Positions 36,185 to 46,201 of a stretch of DNA of 64,000 nucleotides are shown piece by piece. How positions within the stretch are numbered: position 1 is the stretch's first letter; each line of letters starts with the position of its first letter. Source of the stretch: Anseranas semipalmata (taxonomy: Eukaryota; Chordata; Aves; Anseriformes; Anseranatidae); NCBI GenBank assembly GCA_013399115.1, contig VXAA01002213.1, positions 120,347 through 184,346 on the forward strand, written 5' to 3'. The notes under the pieces are model-generated. The model ran no database searches. It was not told the DNA's origin and saw only the letters and a program-made list of their open reading frames with translations. A program made the position numbers and the translations under genes.

Positions 36185-36253
36185 CTTCTCTCTCTTTCTC
36201 TTTCTCTTTCTCTTTCTCTTTCTCTTTCTCTTTCTCTTTCTCTTTTTCTCTTA
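36185..36253 (+). repeat. (CTTTCT)~10 microsatellite
   Basis: A hexamer array with minor impurity at both ends, entirely pyrimidine on the plus strand. It gives a spurious Leu-Ser repeat in an open frame. Confidence 0.97.
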
Positions 36254-37502
36254 CTCTATATTTTATATTTTAAGACTTTAGAGGTAGGATGCTCTGGCAT
36301 GAGTATTCAGTTGGGTATTCAGCCATTGACCTGGATGATGAAGCCATTTCACCTATCTGCTGTGCCTCTGGGTTCTTTCTTGACTGTTATGTTTGGTGTA
36401 GGGTCTGTCTCACAATAAGCCTGTGTAATAGCTACTCCTATGGGACCTCGGTCTCTGATAGGGTTATTAAATGCTGCTATAATACAGGCACTAAGCATAC
36501 CTGCAGTTAAGCATGGGTAATCTTACTCTAAAAAGCAGGAAAAAGAATAAATTCAAAGCCCTACTGTATTAATTTGCACAGTCGCAGTTTTGGAGATTAG
36601 TCTCAAATGATTTTGAATTGCAAATCCAACTCTCCTTTAATTATGATTATGACCTCTACTTTGCGGCACACAGTTCAATCTATACTACCACAGTCTATGG
36701 TAAATTATTATAATGGTGCTGTAAATGATGCACCTTAACACAGAGCCTTGCCCTATATCTGTAGACAAAGACACGCATGCACATGCACATTCTGACTTGC
36801 AACAACCTCCTAATAATACAGATTTATTCTGCTCTGGTTATGCTTTTTTGGCTTCCCTTCTCTCTCCAGATAGGGTAGCAAGGACTCAGTGACTTGCTGA
36901 AAGAAATCTGTAGAGTATGTTAATTTCTGTGGAACTTAGGCGGCCTCATAACTCTTAGAGATTAATAAGAATCTGGGAAGTATCTATCTTCTGGTGATGC
37001 TTTCATTTGCGCAGTAATAAAGCTCGCCTTTCTTGTTTAATAAAAACAATGAGGAAACAAATGGGTGTGCAGGCATTGGAACTTTTGAGGAATTAATTCA
37101 AAAGCACGGAGGAAAGTTTTTTATCATGCTGTAAGCACCCGAAAGGTGAAAATTACTCTTCCCTAGAGCTCTTACCCTCTGTATGCCTTATCTCTAAGTT
37201 ACAACAAACTTAAGGCAAAATCCTGAGGTGCTAAGTGTCTCTTGGAAAGTGCTGATCATTATCCTGAAAGGTGACAGGCATGTTTCACTGAGACCATCAG
37301 GGTCTGGGAATGCTCTGCATGAGGACTGAAATGTTTAGCATCTTTCACAATCAGGTCCCATTTCTAGAAGCAGAGAATATGGGATGTGTGTATTCATTTT
37401 CTTCCCTTGCCCATTGGAATGATTTTAATGATTTTCTGGATGAACATGCTGTCTTCATCCAACTGAAATTTCTGTGGAAATTTTCAACTTCACTGATAAT
37501 TT
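36254..37502. other. no gene seen
   Basis: AT-rich, unique-looking sequence. No element is recognised. Confidence 0.5.
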
Positions 37503-37565
37503 TGTGTATTTTTGTTTCTTTTTTCCTCTTTTTTTTTTCCTTTTTTTTTTTTGGTCTTTTTTGGG
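37503..37565. repeat. T-rich low-complexity tract
   Basis: Mostly T with scattered G and C, ending in GGGGGG. It acts as a long polypyrimidine tract just 5' of the GC-rich patch that follows. Confidence 0.85.
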
Positions 37566-37623
37566 GGGAGGTTTTGGAGAGATGGCAGTGATTTTTACTG
37601 GCTTCTCTCTTTCTCCTCCCCCC

Positions 37624-37850
37624 AGAAGGTTCTTGTCATCTTCACTTTGGGCTCACAGACAGGAATTTGACAAAAGCAGGAGCCTGGCAGCGGGCAGGGG
37701 GCCAGGGGCTGAGCACCCAGCTCCCGCCCAGCTCCCAGCCTCCCTGCAGCTCCAGCTGCCAGGGAGGCACAAGCCCAAGTTGCTTAGCGTCCCCACATCT
37801 CCTGCAACTCTGGCTGCCAGAGAACTGGAGCAGAGTGAGAACTTGTAAAA
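37624..37850 (+). other. GC-rich islet with a strong acceptor-like site
   Basis: About 225 bp of GC-rich DNA within AT-rich surroundings. It begins just after 'tttctcctccccccag', a strong splice-acceptor-like sequence. One frame stays open from upstream to a stop at 37848, but the predicted chain is proline/alanine/leucine-rich with no recognised domain. It has few CpGs (about five). The N gap lies 65 bp downstream, so part of the locus is missing. It could be an exon of a non-coding RNA, or only a GC-rich patch. Confidence 0.3.
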
Positions 37851-37913
37851 GCAAATTTCTTACCCCCCCAAAAAAAGAACTTTGGAAGTTAACAGAGGTT
37901 TTTTTTTTTTTTT

Positions 37914-37928
37914 NNNNNNNNNNNNNNN
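37914..37928. other. assembly gap (15 N) inside a T-run
   Basis: Flanked by T on both sides (about T15 before, T6 after), so the gap marks an unresolved homopolymer beside a GC-rich patch. Confidence 0.99.
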
Positions 37929-40900
37929 TTTTTTGAGGAGTCGGGGTTTAGAAAGAACCGTCTTAAGACTTTGTTTCCCTTAGATACACATTAATGAACT
38001 TTACATATCAAAAATGTCTTTGATTACTCAATCTACAGAGAAGATGAATGTGATGCAGATCTTTGTTAAATACTAGTCTGTCTTTATACCTAGCCATCTA
38101 CAGGTTCAGTTCTCAATTTTCTTGCTTCTTATAGATGTGTTCCTATGGTCTTCAGAAGGACTGTGCACGTCTGACAACCTGGGATATGCAAGTCCTGAGA
38201 CAAACCTCTCCCTTTTACCGAGAATTGCCCAAGTGTCCCTCTGGCCACCAGCTGTCAAGCTCAGTTTCAGGATGAACACGTCTGACTACAGTGGCCAAGC
38301 ACAGTGCCAGCAATGAAAGAAAGGTGCAGCACTTACCTACTGAGGGTCCTGAGCCCCCCTTGTACTGCTGCAACAGCATTTGGCGGTCACAGGAGATGCA
38401 CCTACAAGTCTTAGGTTTCTACAGGGGGAATTTTCCTTACAGAATTCTGACCAATCTGATTTTACCTTGCTTCAAGCAGTCCTTTACTTTCACCACTTGT
38501 AACTCACATAGATGGAACTGTGATACACAGAATGGTGTTGCTTCATTTGTGCTGTATGCAGACATTGCTGTCTTTCTGGTTCAAGGATGGACTAAACACC
38601 TGGGTTCTGCTTCTCAGTGTCAGGTCATTTAAGCTCCCTGTCCCTGAACTGAAACTTCTCTATGGGGCATCAAAAAAATCCTATCTGTCTTGGCATGGGT
38701 AATACCTCAACAACCAGAGAAATAAATGTATTTGGATATTATTCTTCCTTGCAGCAGTTTCATCTAGCCTTGTTTTATATACGTACAAAAGATTATCTGA
38801 TGGCAAGACCTGTCCTGAGCTCATTTCTTTGTTTCTGCAGCTGGATCCCACATTATCTGTAGTGTTTATACTGCACATAATTCCTGTTGTGGCACCTTTA
38901 AGGATACTCCAGCTCAGTCTGCGTGGAGAACATGCAGAAATCTTTACACTGATAGGAACACAATTACAACCAGGAAGCGCTGTCCTTGCTTCTGTTTTGG
39001 ATTTGATACTATGCACAGGTCTGGGTCAGGATATTCTATTTGTAAGCATATTACAGTGGATCTGTTTTGGCCCTGACTTTAACCTTCACTTAATAAAAAT
39101 ATGTTCTAGCCACAGGCCATGAGTTCTCATGACTAGTAAAGGCAGGGACCTTTGCAATGCAATAAAGCAAGGAGGAAATATTGTGATAGCACAGCTTCTG
39201 CTCTCTTCCTCCCATCTTCTTGTACCCTGAAATGAAATCTTTATCCTAAGAAAGAAACACTTTGGAACTTAAATCAGTTTTTCTTTAATCAAGGCCACTT
39301 TTTAAATATTCTTAAATAAAATACTACTTAAAACGGGTAATTTTACATGAAGTGGGAGAGAGATAGTGCAAGAACCTACAGTATATCAGACTGAATTAGT
39401 TTTTCACCCTACGAGATGTAAACAAATCTATTTAATTAGAACACCTTGTTCTTATTGCATCCAGAGTCATTTTTTATGAAGGCAGAAAGGAAAAAATAGT
39501 TTTGGCAGCACAATTCTACAATATTACAGAAAAGATCTAAATTGTTGGTTTCCCTCACTAAAACTGACTCAATTTTTTTCTTTCCTATTGTTATTTGAAT
39601 TGGGATCTGAAGGCCAACCCCACGGGCATCATGAAGATGATCCCTGGATCTAGTACACACACATTCCTAGAGATCAGCTTTGATGTGAAACCCTTCCTTT
39701 CTACCTCATCAGTGGAGACAACAGAAGTGTGCTTACGCAGGGGGAAGCTGGTCCCTGAACTAACCTGTTTAGGTGTTGCATACCAAGACCAGAACTCCAC
39801 CCTCTGATCCTGCCTACATCAAGGCCATGAGATCCCGGTGCTTGCCTACCTTTGGTGCTATCTGTCAAAATTTCACCATTATCCCATCTGTGTAAACCAG
39901 AGCCATTAATAAATTTCACCTCTTTGCTGCTGTTTTCTCTCCGTTATAAGGCAAAATGAAATCTGGAGCAGCAACAGGAGGAAAAAGTGAGGCTGTGTGC
40001 TCAAGGGCTCTATTCAACCCCATAAACTCTAAGATCACCTTTCTGTTTCCTCTCTAGTAGCCGTGCAAGAAGCCCACTTGGCTCTACAGGCCCATTAGTC
40101 ACAACAGAAAGGCAGCACAAGGTTCCACAGTGACAAGCTGCCACCTAAATCTAGGTAATGTGCCATGCTAAAATGCTGTACATTGGTTTGCAGCGAGATC
40201 TCAGTTCCTTGCTAAGGTGAAATTTCCATTTGTTTCTGAATCCTAGTCCCGGATTTACCACCTTTGTGGCCCATCCAGTCCTGCATCTGCATTTTAAAAT
40301 ATGTAGTTTCCAGGTCACATATGTCCAAAGCCTCAAATGGGCAGTAGAAACACAGAAACAGAATCTGGGGATATTATCCAAAATGCCAAATTTCTAGATC
40401 CAGTCACCACATGGAAACCCACAAGCAAACATTCAGGTTGGTTGAACTGTTAAACACCACTGTGGGCATCTTTCTTCTCTTCTGTACATAGTAACCAGTT
40501 CTGTCCCACCAGAATACTGTTAGAACAAGATTCCTTAATGGTGGTATAGTGGAAATGTCTTGTGATGAGATCTGGGGAAAGAAAAGGGAGAGTTTCACTT
40601 CCTGAAGAGTAGGAGCTCCAAAGCAGTGTTCATCTGGGAGTGTCCCTGAGCTGCATGAATGGCAGTCCCATAGCTGTACACATGAAACTGGGCTCCTCCT
40701 GAGACAACCTCACGTTTTCTATGCCAATCCGGCTGCTCAGTAGACCCGAGATGCTGCACTCTATGGCTCTGATTAGTCGTGGACAGTACCACATTTTTCA
40801 AAAGGGCAGACGATAATTTCAAATACAGTCATCTAATTTCAATAATTTCAAATACTGTCATCTCACCTTGGTAAAATGCAACCAGACTTCCCATTTTCAT

Positions 40901-41209
40901 CAGAATTGTCCAGGGCTACAAAAGTGTCTTGTCATTTTAACCAGATCCCTTAGGCCTCCCTTGTGCCCTGTATTTTCATACGAAGCATGCATTTTTCCCA
41001 CCTTTCCCTCTCACACGATGACCCTCTAAACTTACCCGCTGCCAGAAGACCCTGAAGAACAGAAGTGATCTGACCGAGTGTCTGTATGGGGCTGTACAAT
41101 TCGGTTGAGGAGGTATGTCTTCATCCCATAATGCAGTCCTTATTTTTCCTGTTACACTAGACAGTCATGCTACAGCCTAATGCCAGAAGTCTGTGGAAGT
41201 AGATTAAAT
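37929..41209. other. no gene assigned; candidate short exons and a tandem duplication
   Basis: Contains a possible minus-strand exon (38337-38418), a 98-codon open frame after a strong acceptor (38841 onward), overlapping open frames on both strands at 39591-39807, a 29-bp-period duplication (40812-40863) and a possible minus-strand exon (41036-41081). None has a protein family I recognise. Confidence 0.4.
40812..40863 (+). repeat. 29-bp period tandem duplication
   Basis: 'ataatttcaaatac' followed by 'agtcatct' (from 40813) repeats 29 bp later with one change ('tgtcatct'). Two copies, 22 of 23 bases alike over the clearest part. Confidence 0.9.
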
Positions 41210-41325
41210 AGCAGTTTAGTAATCAGGAGATTTGAATATTGTTTCTCTCTTGGCCAGAGACCTGCTGTGTCTCCTGGAACAAATCTCTTCCCTGCATTTC
41301 TCTTTTCTCCTCCTACCTTCCCTTT
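41210..41325 (+). mobile_element. MIR/CORE-SINE-like remnant, sense strand
   Basis: 'agtaatcaggagatttgaat', 'cagagacctgctgtgtctcc' and 'tggaacaaatctcttccct' follow the order of the MIR sense core ('gggttcgaatccc ... tagctgtgtgaccttgggcaagt ... cacttaacctctct'). Decay is heavy. Confidence 0.45.
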
Positions 41326-42264
41326 GCCCTGCCCATTTATACGACGAGCTCTTCAGAGCAGTCTGTTTTGTTCCATACTGATCACCAGCAGACCCCAGTC
41401 TCATCTTAAGATGTCTAGACACAATCATTGCTGAAATAATAATAATCACACTGAAAGCAAAATGCCAATATTTTTGTCCTGATATCATGCCTGTTTTGTA
41501 TTCCTCTGGCTTTGTCCCCTACATTAGTGATGCTTAGAGGCAAAACAAAAAGCTGATCATCTTACCACCGTTAAATGCTATTAATGACTTTTAAACAATT
41601 GTCAGTGAACTTAAGTGCTCATGTAAGTGAAGGATTAATAGTGCCTACCTAATAAATATCTCTCGGATGCTGGCGCGCCACTTATGGGCGAACTGTCAGT
41701 GACGCCTGGCTTCAAAATGCTCCATCTGGAGAAGCAGCCAAGCAACACACAGTGACACTCCTGTCTGAGCCCTCCTCCCCGCTCCTGCCCAAGACCCACA
41801 GATCACTTCCTCAGTCCTCCAACCTACCGTCTGTAATGCAGCCTTCTCTCCTCCCCCATCCTATCCCTCTCTAATAGTTTACCTCCAGCTGCCTCATATC
41901 CCTCCCAAAATATGCTGGCCACATCCTGTCTAACACTTCCCCTTTTGTTCCTGTCTCCCCCATCAGATACATTTTCCAGGGAACATGACCACAGCATTAC
42001 TGTCATGCATCAAGGACAGAAGATATTTACAGGATCGGTATGAAACAGTCAAACAGCGCATTATACCCAACTGCAGTCCTGGTAGAAACTGAGCCAGTGT
42101 GAGCTTATGGTGAAATCTGGGGCGTGAATATCATGGTGTATTATTATAGTGACCCAGCATAAAAAGACAATGATGTCAATAGAAAAGGGATGACCTTATA
42201 TTGGATTCTTCCAGTTTGTGTGCCCTTTCCAAGCTCTGGAAAAGTAAATCCATTTCACAGGTTC
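41326..42264. other. no gene seen; small CpG cluster
   Basis: Around 41662-41705 there are five CpGs in 45 bp, including the 10-bp palindrome TGGCGCGCCA (41671-41680). Downstream (41750-41990) is pyrimidine-rich. No exon or known motif was fixed. Confidence 0.4.
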
Positions 42265-42365
42265 CTACTTGTGAAACTTAGGTGCAGAAAGGTTGATTTA
42301 TTTTCTCCGGATTTATAAAAGAAACTTGTGGCACAGCAGAGACATTAATTCAGGTCCTTTTACAT
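42265..42365 (-). mobile_element. MIR/CORE-SINE-like remnant
   Basis: The plus strand reads 'gtgaaacttaggtgcagaaa' then 'ggttgattt', 'aaacttgtggcacagcagag' and 'attaattcaggtcc'. The order and spacing are those of an antisense MIR-type core ('gaaactgaggcacagagagg ... agtggcagagc ... gaacccaggtc'). Confidence 0.5.
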
Positions 42366-42587
42366 TGTGATCACTGGTCTTCATTTCCTCTCTCTGTGAT
42401 TGCTCGTTTCTAAATTTTCATTAATTCCCAGGAGGTAAGATTCCTGTGACAAAAAAGCTCAGTGTTTTTACTGGCTACATGAGGTGCATGGCTTAATCAG
42501 ATGACTTTAAAAAGCAAATCCCAAGTGCCTTCTAGTGACTTATTACCTTCCCTATGGTCTTACTGCTCCTTTGAGTATTTGCCTCAG

Positions 42588-42636
42588 AAAACAAAACAAA
42601 ACAAAACAAAACAAAACAAAACAAAACAAAAACAAA
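42588..42636 (+). repeat. (AAAAC)~9 microsatellite
   Basis: Pentamer array, nearly perfect, breaking down at its 3' end into A-rich DNA. Confidence 0.97.
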
Positions 42637-43100
42637 TGAACAAAAAACCACTAATTTAGTCTTCTCTCAGGTATCTTCGATCTTTGCTCCATGCTGCACC
42701 TTCTGCTTTGACCACATCCCTGAAACCTTTTTATTTTCCCTTAACTATCTGCCCATACAAACAGTGAACTCACTTCTGCACTGCCCCCAAGGAAGAAAAT
42801 TTTCTTTCTTATAAACACAGCAAGAAATAAAACCCAAATCTGAACAAAAGCAATGTCTGTTTCCTACTGTGATGTTCCAAATACTTTCCCGAGGCTGGTA
42901 TCAACTCCCTCCATGTAAGTGAGGCTCATTTGTAGACACTTGTCTATGCATAGTGGATGGGCAGTGAGCAAAGCCAGGGCTGCCTGTCACTAAGATGAAT
43001 AGACAGATGGCAGAGACAAAAATGGACACATTTGGTCGGAGCCAGGGGTGCCATTTTTAGGGTCAGGCCTTCATCTTGCAGTGGCCAGGAGGAGGCCTGT

Positions 43101-43120
43101 GATGATGATGATGATGATGA
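43101..43120 (+). repeat. short (GAT)n
   Basis: About six and a half GAT units. The surrounding 103-codon frame reads them as Asp, but I see no other coding sign. Confidence 0.95.
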
Positions 43121-44680
43121 CAGTGCATTTGGAATGATAGCGCTATTTGTTTATCATGGCTTTCGCACAGGAGGTACCAATCTTAGCAGACACAGGAGGA
43201 AAGCAATTGAGTTAGCCCTGCAGCAGCATCTGAGGATCTTCTTATCTGCATGGATGACTCCCTTTTTACTCACTGCACATCAGAGTTTAGATACTGAAAC
43301 AAAAGATGTTTTCTTTCCTGGGGAAACAATGAGTACTGCTTAGACATCACTGAATTTCTTACCATCTCTTGTTGGAAGGAATAATCGTCTCTAATTCTGC
43401 CAGAGATTTACCTACAAGTTTGAGGAATGCATTAGTAAGAATGGCTGGATCCTTCCCTGGTGCTCTTTCCAGTGTCACAGATCTTTAGTGGAACTGGATC
43501 TATTTGGAAGTTTAACAAACATCACTATTCTCAGATGATTTGACTTAGTTTCCCCTGGTTAAACTGAACACATCACAAAAATATTCTCTCCCCTCTTCTT
43601 CCCCATTTGCAGCCCTAAGCTGACTTTAGTACTAGAACACTAGCACATTCTTCAGGTGGTGAAAGTTGATGCAGGTTCTCAAGACACAACAGTGATGCAT
43701 CAGTTTATGTTGAATTGAGACTGAGTATAAACAAGTTCTAAACATCTTCAGCAAGTACAAAGACCAAAACATGATTAGATTTCACTTTATCAACAACCCT
43801 GAAACAGGGAACTGGTTTTCAATGCATATTCCTCACGAACTGGGGACTAAAACTTGACTTGAACCAGAAAAAAAAATTATATAAAAGTTGGAGAGATGCT
43901 TTAAATAGGAAATTATAAGCAGATAGCTCCACAGTCTTCTAAGAATAAACAAGGACAATAACTGATTAAAAAAAAAAATAGAGAAAAAATAACCACATAT
44001 TTCTTGTGGCTGTGTTTCACATATGACCTCTTCAGAATGTGATGAAGAAATAAAAACAAACAAAAAAGCCCTTCCTTCTGGTATATGTAATATACTTTTA
44101 CTCATAAATAAAGAGTAACCTGGATTAGAGCAATGTTAGCCCATTGCAAAATGCAATTCTGTGTGTATGTTGTCTGGTTTTGAACCTCGGGAGTCAAGTT
44201 CAGCAATGAGATGTCAGGAAGAGGGTCCCTTTCCAGAATGGGAAGGAAATCAAGTTGTTTCGGTTCTGATGTCTTCATGGTGGTATGGCAGCATAGAAAT
44301 TGAATCTGGAAAGAACCAAAAGGTTCTGTGATCTCTTATATTTTATAACACTGGATAAGAAGGGAAAATAAAACATACTGCTTGTACCTCACTGTCTGCA
44401 TATCCACCCCAATGACTTGTTTTAGTGGACAGCTTTACTGGACAGTCTGTCTGTCAGTCTGTCTGTCTGACCAGAAGAGGAACCAGGAACACCAGCCTGC
44501 CCAGATAATAATTAACCTTTCATTATTTCAGGGCTCATTTCTGGAGTCCACGGGAGGTGGTATAAGAGGAAGGACACATTTGTTGTGCCTTGTGGATGAT
44601 CTGGGCTTAATTTCTTACTCTTACACAGAAACAAAGTGTAAACAGAAGAGTGCTTCTCTCCTTCAGAGAGAGTCCTTTAG

Positions 44681-45068
44681 GGAACAACACGCCTAGGCGT
44701 GGAGTGGGAAGTCCAGTTCCTTTCTTCTAGCACATTCCCTTTGGCTGTGTGCTCCTTCTCATGGGAATTTCCTTTGCCTGTGTCATACTCTGTTTAACCC
44801 AATGGGCAGATACTGATGGAAATCTGGTGTGACGTGGAGCAGGGACACCAGCTCCCTGTTTAACCATTCTCTCACTGAATTGCCAGAGGTTGCATTTCCT
44901 TCCCTTCACCCTTCCTCTCTAGTGAGTGGCTCCTCTCGGTGATTTTCGCTACAGTTCCTCCTACACTTCCAGGCTGCCTAGGGCATTGCAACAGCTCCTC
45001 CAAGGCAGGATGAGGCCCCCGGCTGCGTGTTGTCATGACAACCGGAGGAGGAACAACACGCCTAGGCC
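44681..45068 (+). repeat. dispersed 18-bp direct repeat and GCCTAGG cluster
   Basis: GGAACAACACGCCTAGGC occurs exactly at 44681-44698 and 45050-45067, 369 bp apart. A related block GCCTAGGGCATTGC (44976-44989) matches GCCTAGGCCATTGC (45060-45073) at 13 of 14 positions. Each contains GCCTAGG. The cluster coincides with the CpG-rich islet. Confidence 0.85.
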
Positions 45069-45270
45069 ATTGCCTCAGAGGTTGCTAAGGGAAGGATGGT
45101 GTCACCAGCAGGGACAGCCTCATGTGACGCCCGGTAGCACCCGGCCCCATGTGCGTCTTGGCTACCACCTCCTGGTGGGAAAACATTTTTATACGGAGCA
45201 TAAACCGCTTCCTGGGGAGAGCATTATTGTCTCATTGGACACAGGCCAGTACCGGAGGAGGCTGCAGTTT
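44926..45270. promoter_or_regulatory. CpG-enriched, promoter-like islet
   Basis: About a dozen CpGs in 345 bp, against very few in the flanks, with higher GC content, an RFX X-box-like palindrome and the repeated GCCTAGG motifs. There is no TATA box at a fixed place. Vertebrate promoters of broadly expressed or ciliary genes can look like this, but so can some enhancers. No transcript can be assigned from the sequence alone. Confidence 0.35.
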
Positions 45271-45450
45271 ATCAGCTCTGTCCTCACCACTCCACTCAAA
45301 GTGTCTGTGCTGTCAGGGGGATTGATGGAGTTGGGAAAGCCCCCAAAACCATATAACTTGACATTAAAAAGAGACTGTGAAGCTCTTGCAACCAAGAGTA
45401 CCTTTCAGGGAGACATGCAGAGAAAACTCCTCTGTCTGTTTGGTGGATGA
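45010..45450 (+). other. unassigned 146-codon ORF in the CpG islet
   Basis: Opens at ATG (45010) and closes at TGA (45448-45450), with the frame also open upstream to 44926. The predicted chain is basic near its N terminus (residues 14-34 rich in Arg and Pro). Its middle reads 'LGYHLLVGKHFY' and 'VSLDTGQYRRRLQF'. I recognise no family. The X-box lies within codons 7-11, which would be odd for a promoter of this ORF and hints that the site and the ORF are unrelated. A minus-strand frame of 68 codons overlaps it. Confidence 0.15.
45029..45042. promoter_or_regulatory. perfect palindromic RFX X-box-like site
   Basis: GTTGTCATGACAAC fits the RFX-family X-box pattern (GTNNYC-AT-RGNNAC type half-sites) at every position of both arms. 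RFX factors bind such inverted repeats in promoters and enhancers, notably of ciliary genes. A possible half-site, GTTGCTA, follows at 45081. Binding is an inference from the motif. Confidence 0.55.
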
Positions 45451-46201
45451 CTTTTATTGTGAAGCTGCACAAAGCCATTACTGAAGAAAGGCACAAATTT
45501 TCTGGAGCTTGGAGAGGGGAGGAAAAGGGAAAGAACCAACACCAATAAAAATAAGACACATGCTGCTCCCTTTTCTCTTCAGAGGCTTTTGGAGACTCTC
45601 CTGAGCATTGGAGGCAGCTGCAGAAGTAAATTGACCCAGAGCTAGCAGTGCAATGGACAGTGCTCCTAGGGTAGGACTACACATCCCGCCTTGATAATTT
45701 CATCTGAATCGCTCTTATAGTCATCCCTGTATTGCAAATTATTCTGTGAGGTTTAGGGCAGACAGCAAGGAGAGAGGACAACTAGGATCTCATGGCAGCT
45801 CAGCTAGTAAACTGAAGTATGGACTCCTTCCTGACCCCGAAATGGTAAGCAGAGCAGAGGAGGAACCAGCTCTTGCTGCAGAGATGACTGGAGTAGTGTG
45901 GACAGAGCTGTGCTGGCAGGCCAGCTTGGTGCTCGGTGAGCCCAGTACTGCTGTGGGTGGATCGCTGGCCGTGCAGGAGCTTGCAGCCCTCTCAGGTGTG
46001 TCCGCATGGCGCTGCTGCAGCCACAGCAGGTGGTTCTTGTGGGTTTGCAGAGCACCTCGCGCTGTGGGCAGTCTCACACAGGAACACCCGGTGTCAATAA
46101 CACTGTGGCGCAGCGGTGTAGGTGAGCAAGGGGGGGCTGAAGGATTTATTTTTATTTTTTTTGCCCACTGCATAAATAGAATCAAGGAAAATATAATGTA
46201 A
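45451..46201. other. GC-rich flank with a 151-codon open frame
   Basis: Between 45780 and 46140 the DNA is GC-rich with scattered CpGs. A plus-strand frame stays open at 45746-46201 and a minus-strand frame at 45790-46185, so the openness reflects composition. A donor-like ATG/GTAAGC sits at 45844 and a second, TAG/GTGAGC, near 46120. No domain is recognised. Confidence 0.35.

Larger units (their letters stand above)
42366..44680. other. no gene seen; three simple repeats
   Basis: Holds (AAAAC)n (listed), (GAT)n (listed) and a short (GTCT)n patch near 44445-44469. The rest is AT-rich without recognised elements. Confidence 0.5.

Noticed and set aside
36161..36418. Leu-Ser repeat ORF
   Set aside because: Translation of the (CTTTCT) array.
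38841..39041. Possible exon after a strong CTGCAG acceptor with 67 open codons
   Set aside because: The acceptor is good, but the donor (TTT/GTAAGC) is weak, the frame continues open past it, and ORFs of this length are frequent here. No family is recognised.
39591..39807. Overlapping open frames that look protein-like on both strands
   Set aside because: Both strands are open over the same 210 bp, which usually reflects composition, and no splice or promoter context supports either.
45790..46201. 151- and 131-codon ORFs on opposite strands
   Set aside because: GC-rich composition lowers stop density on both strands. No domain is recognisable.
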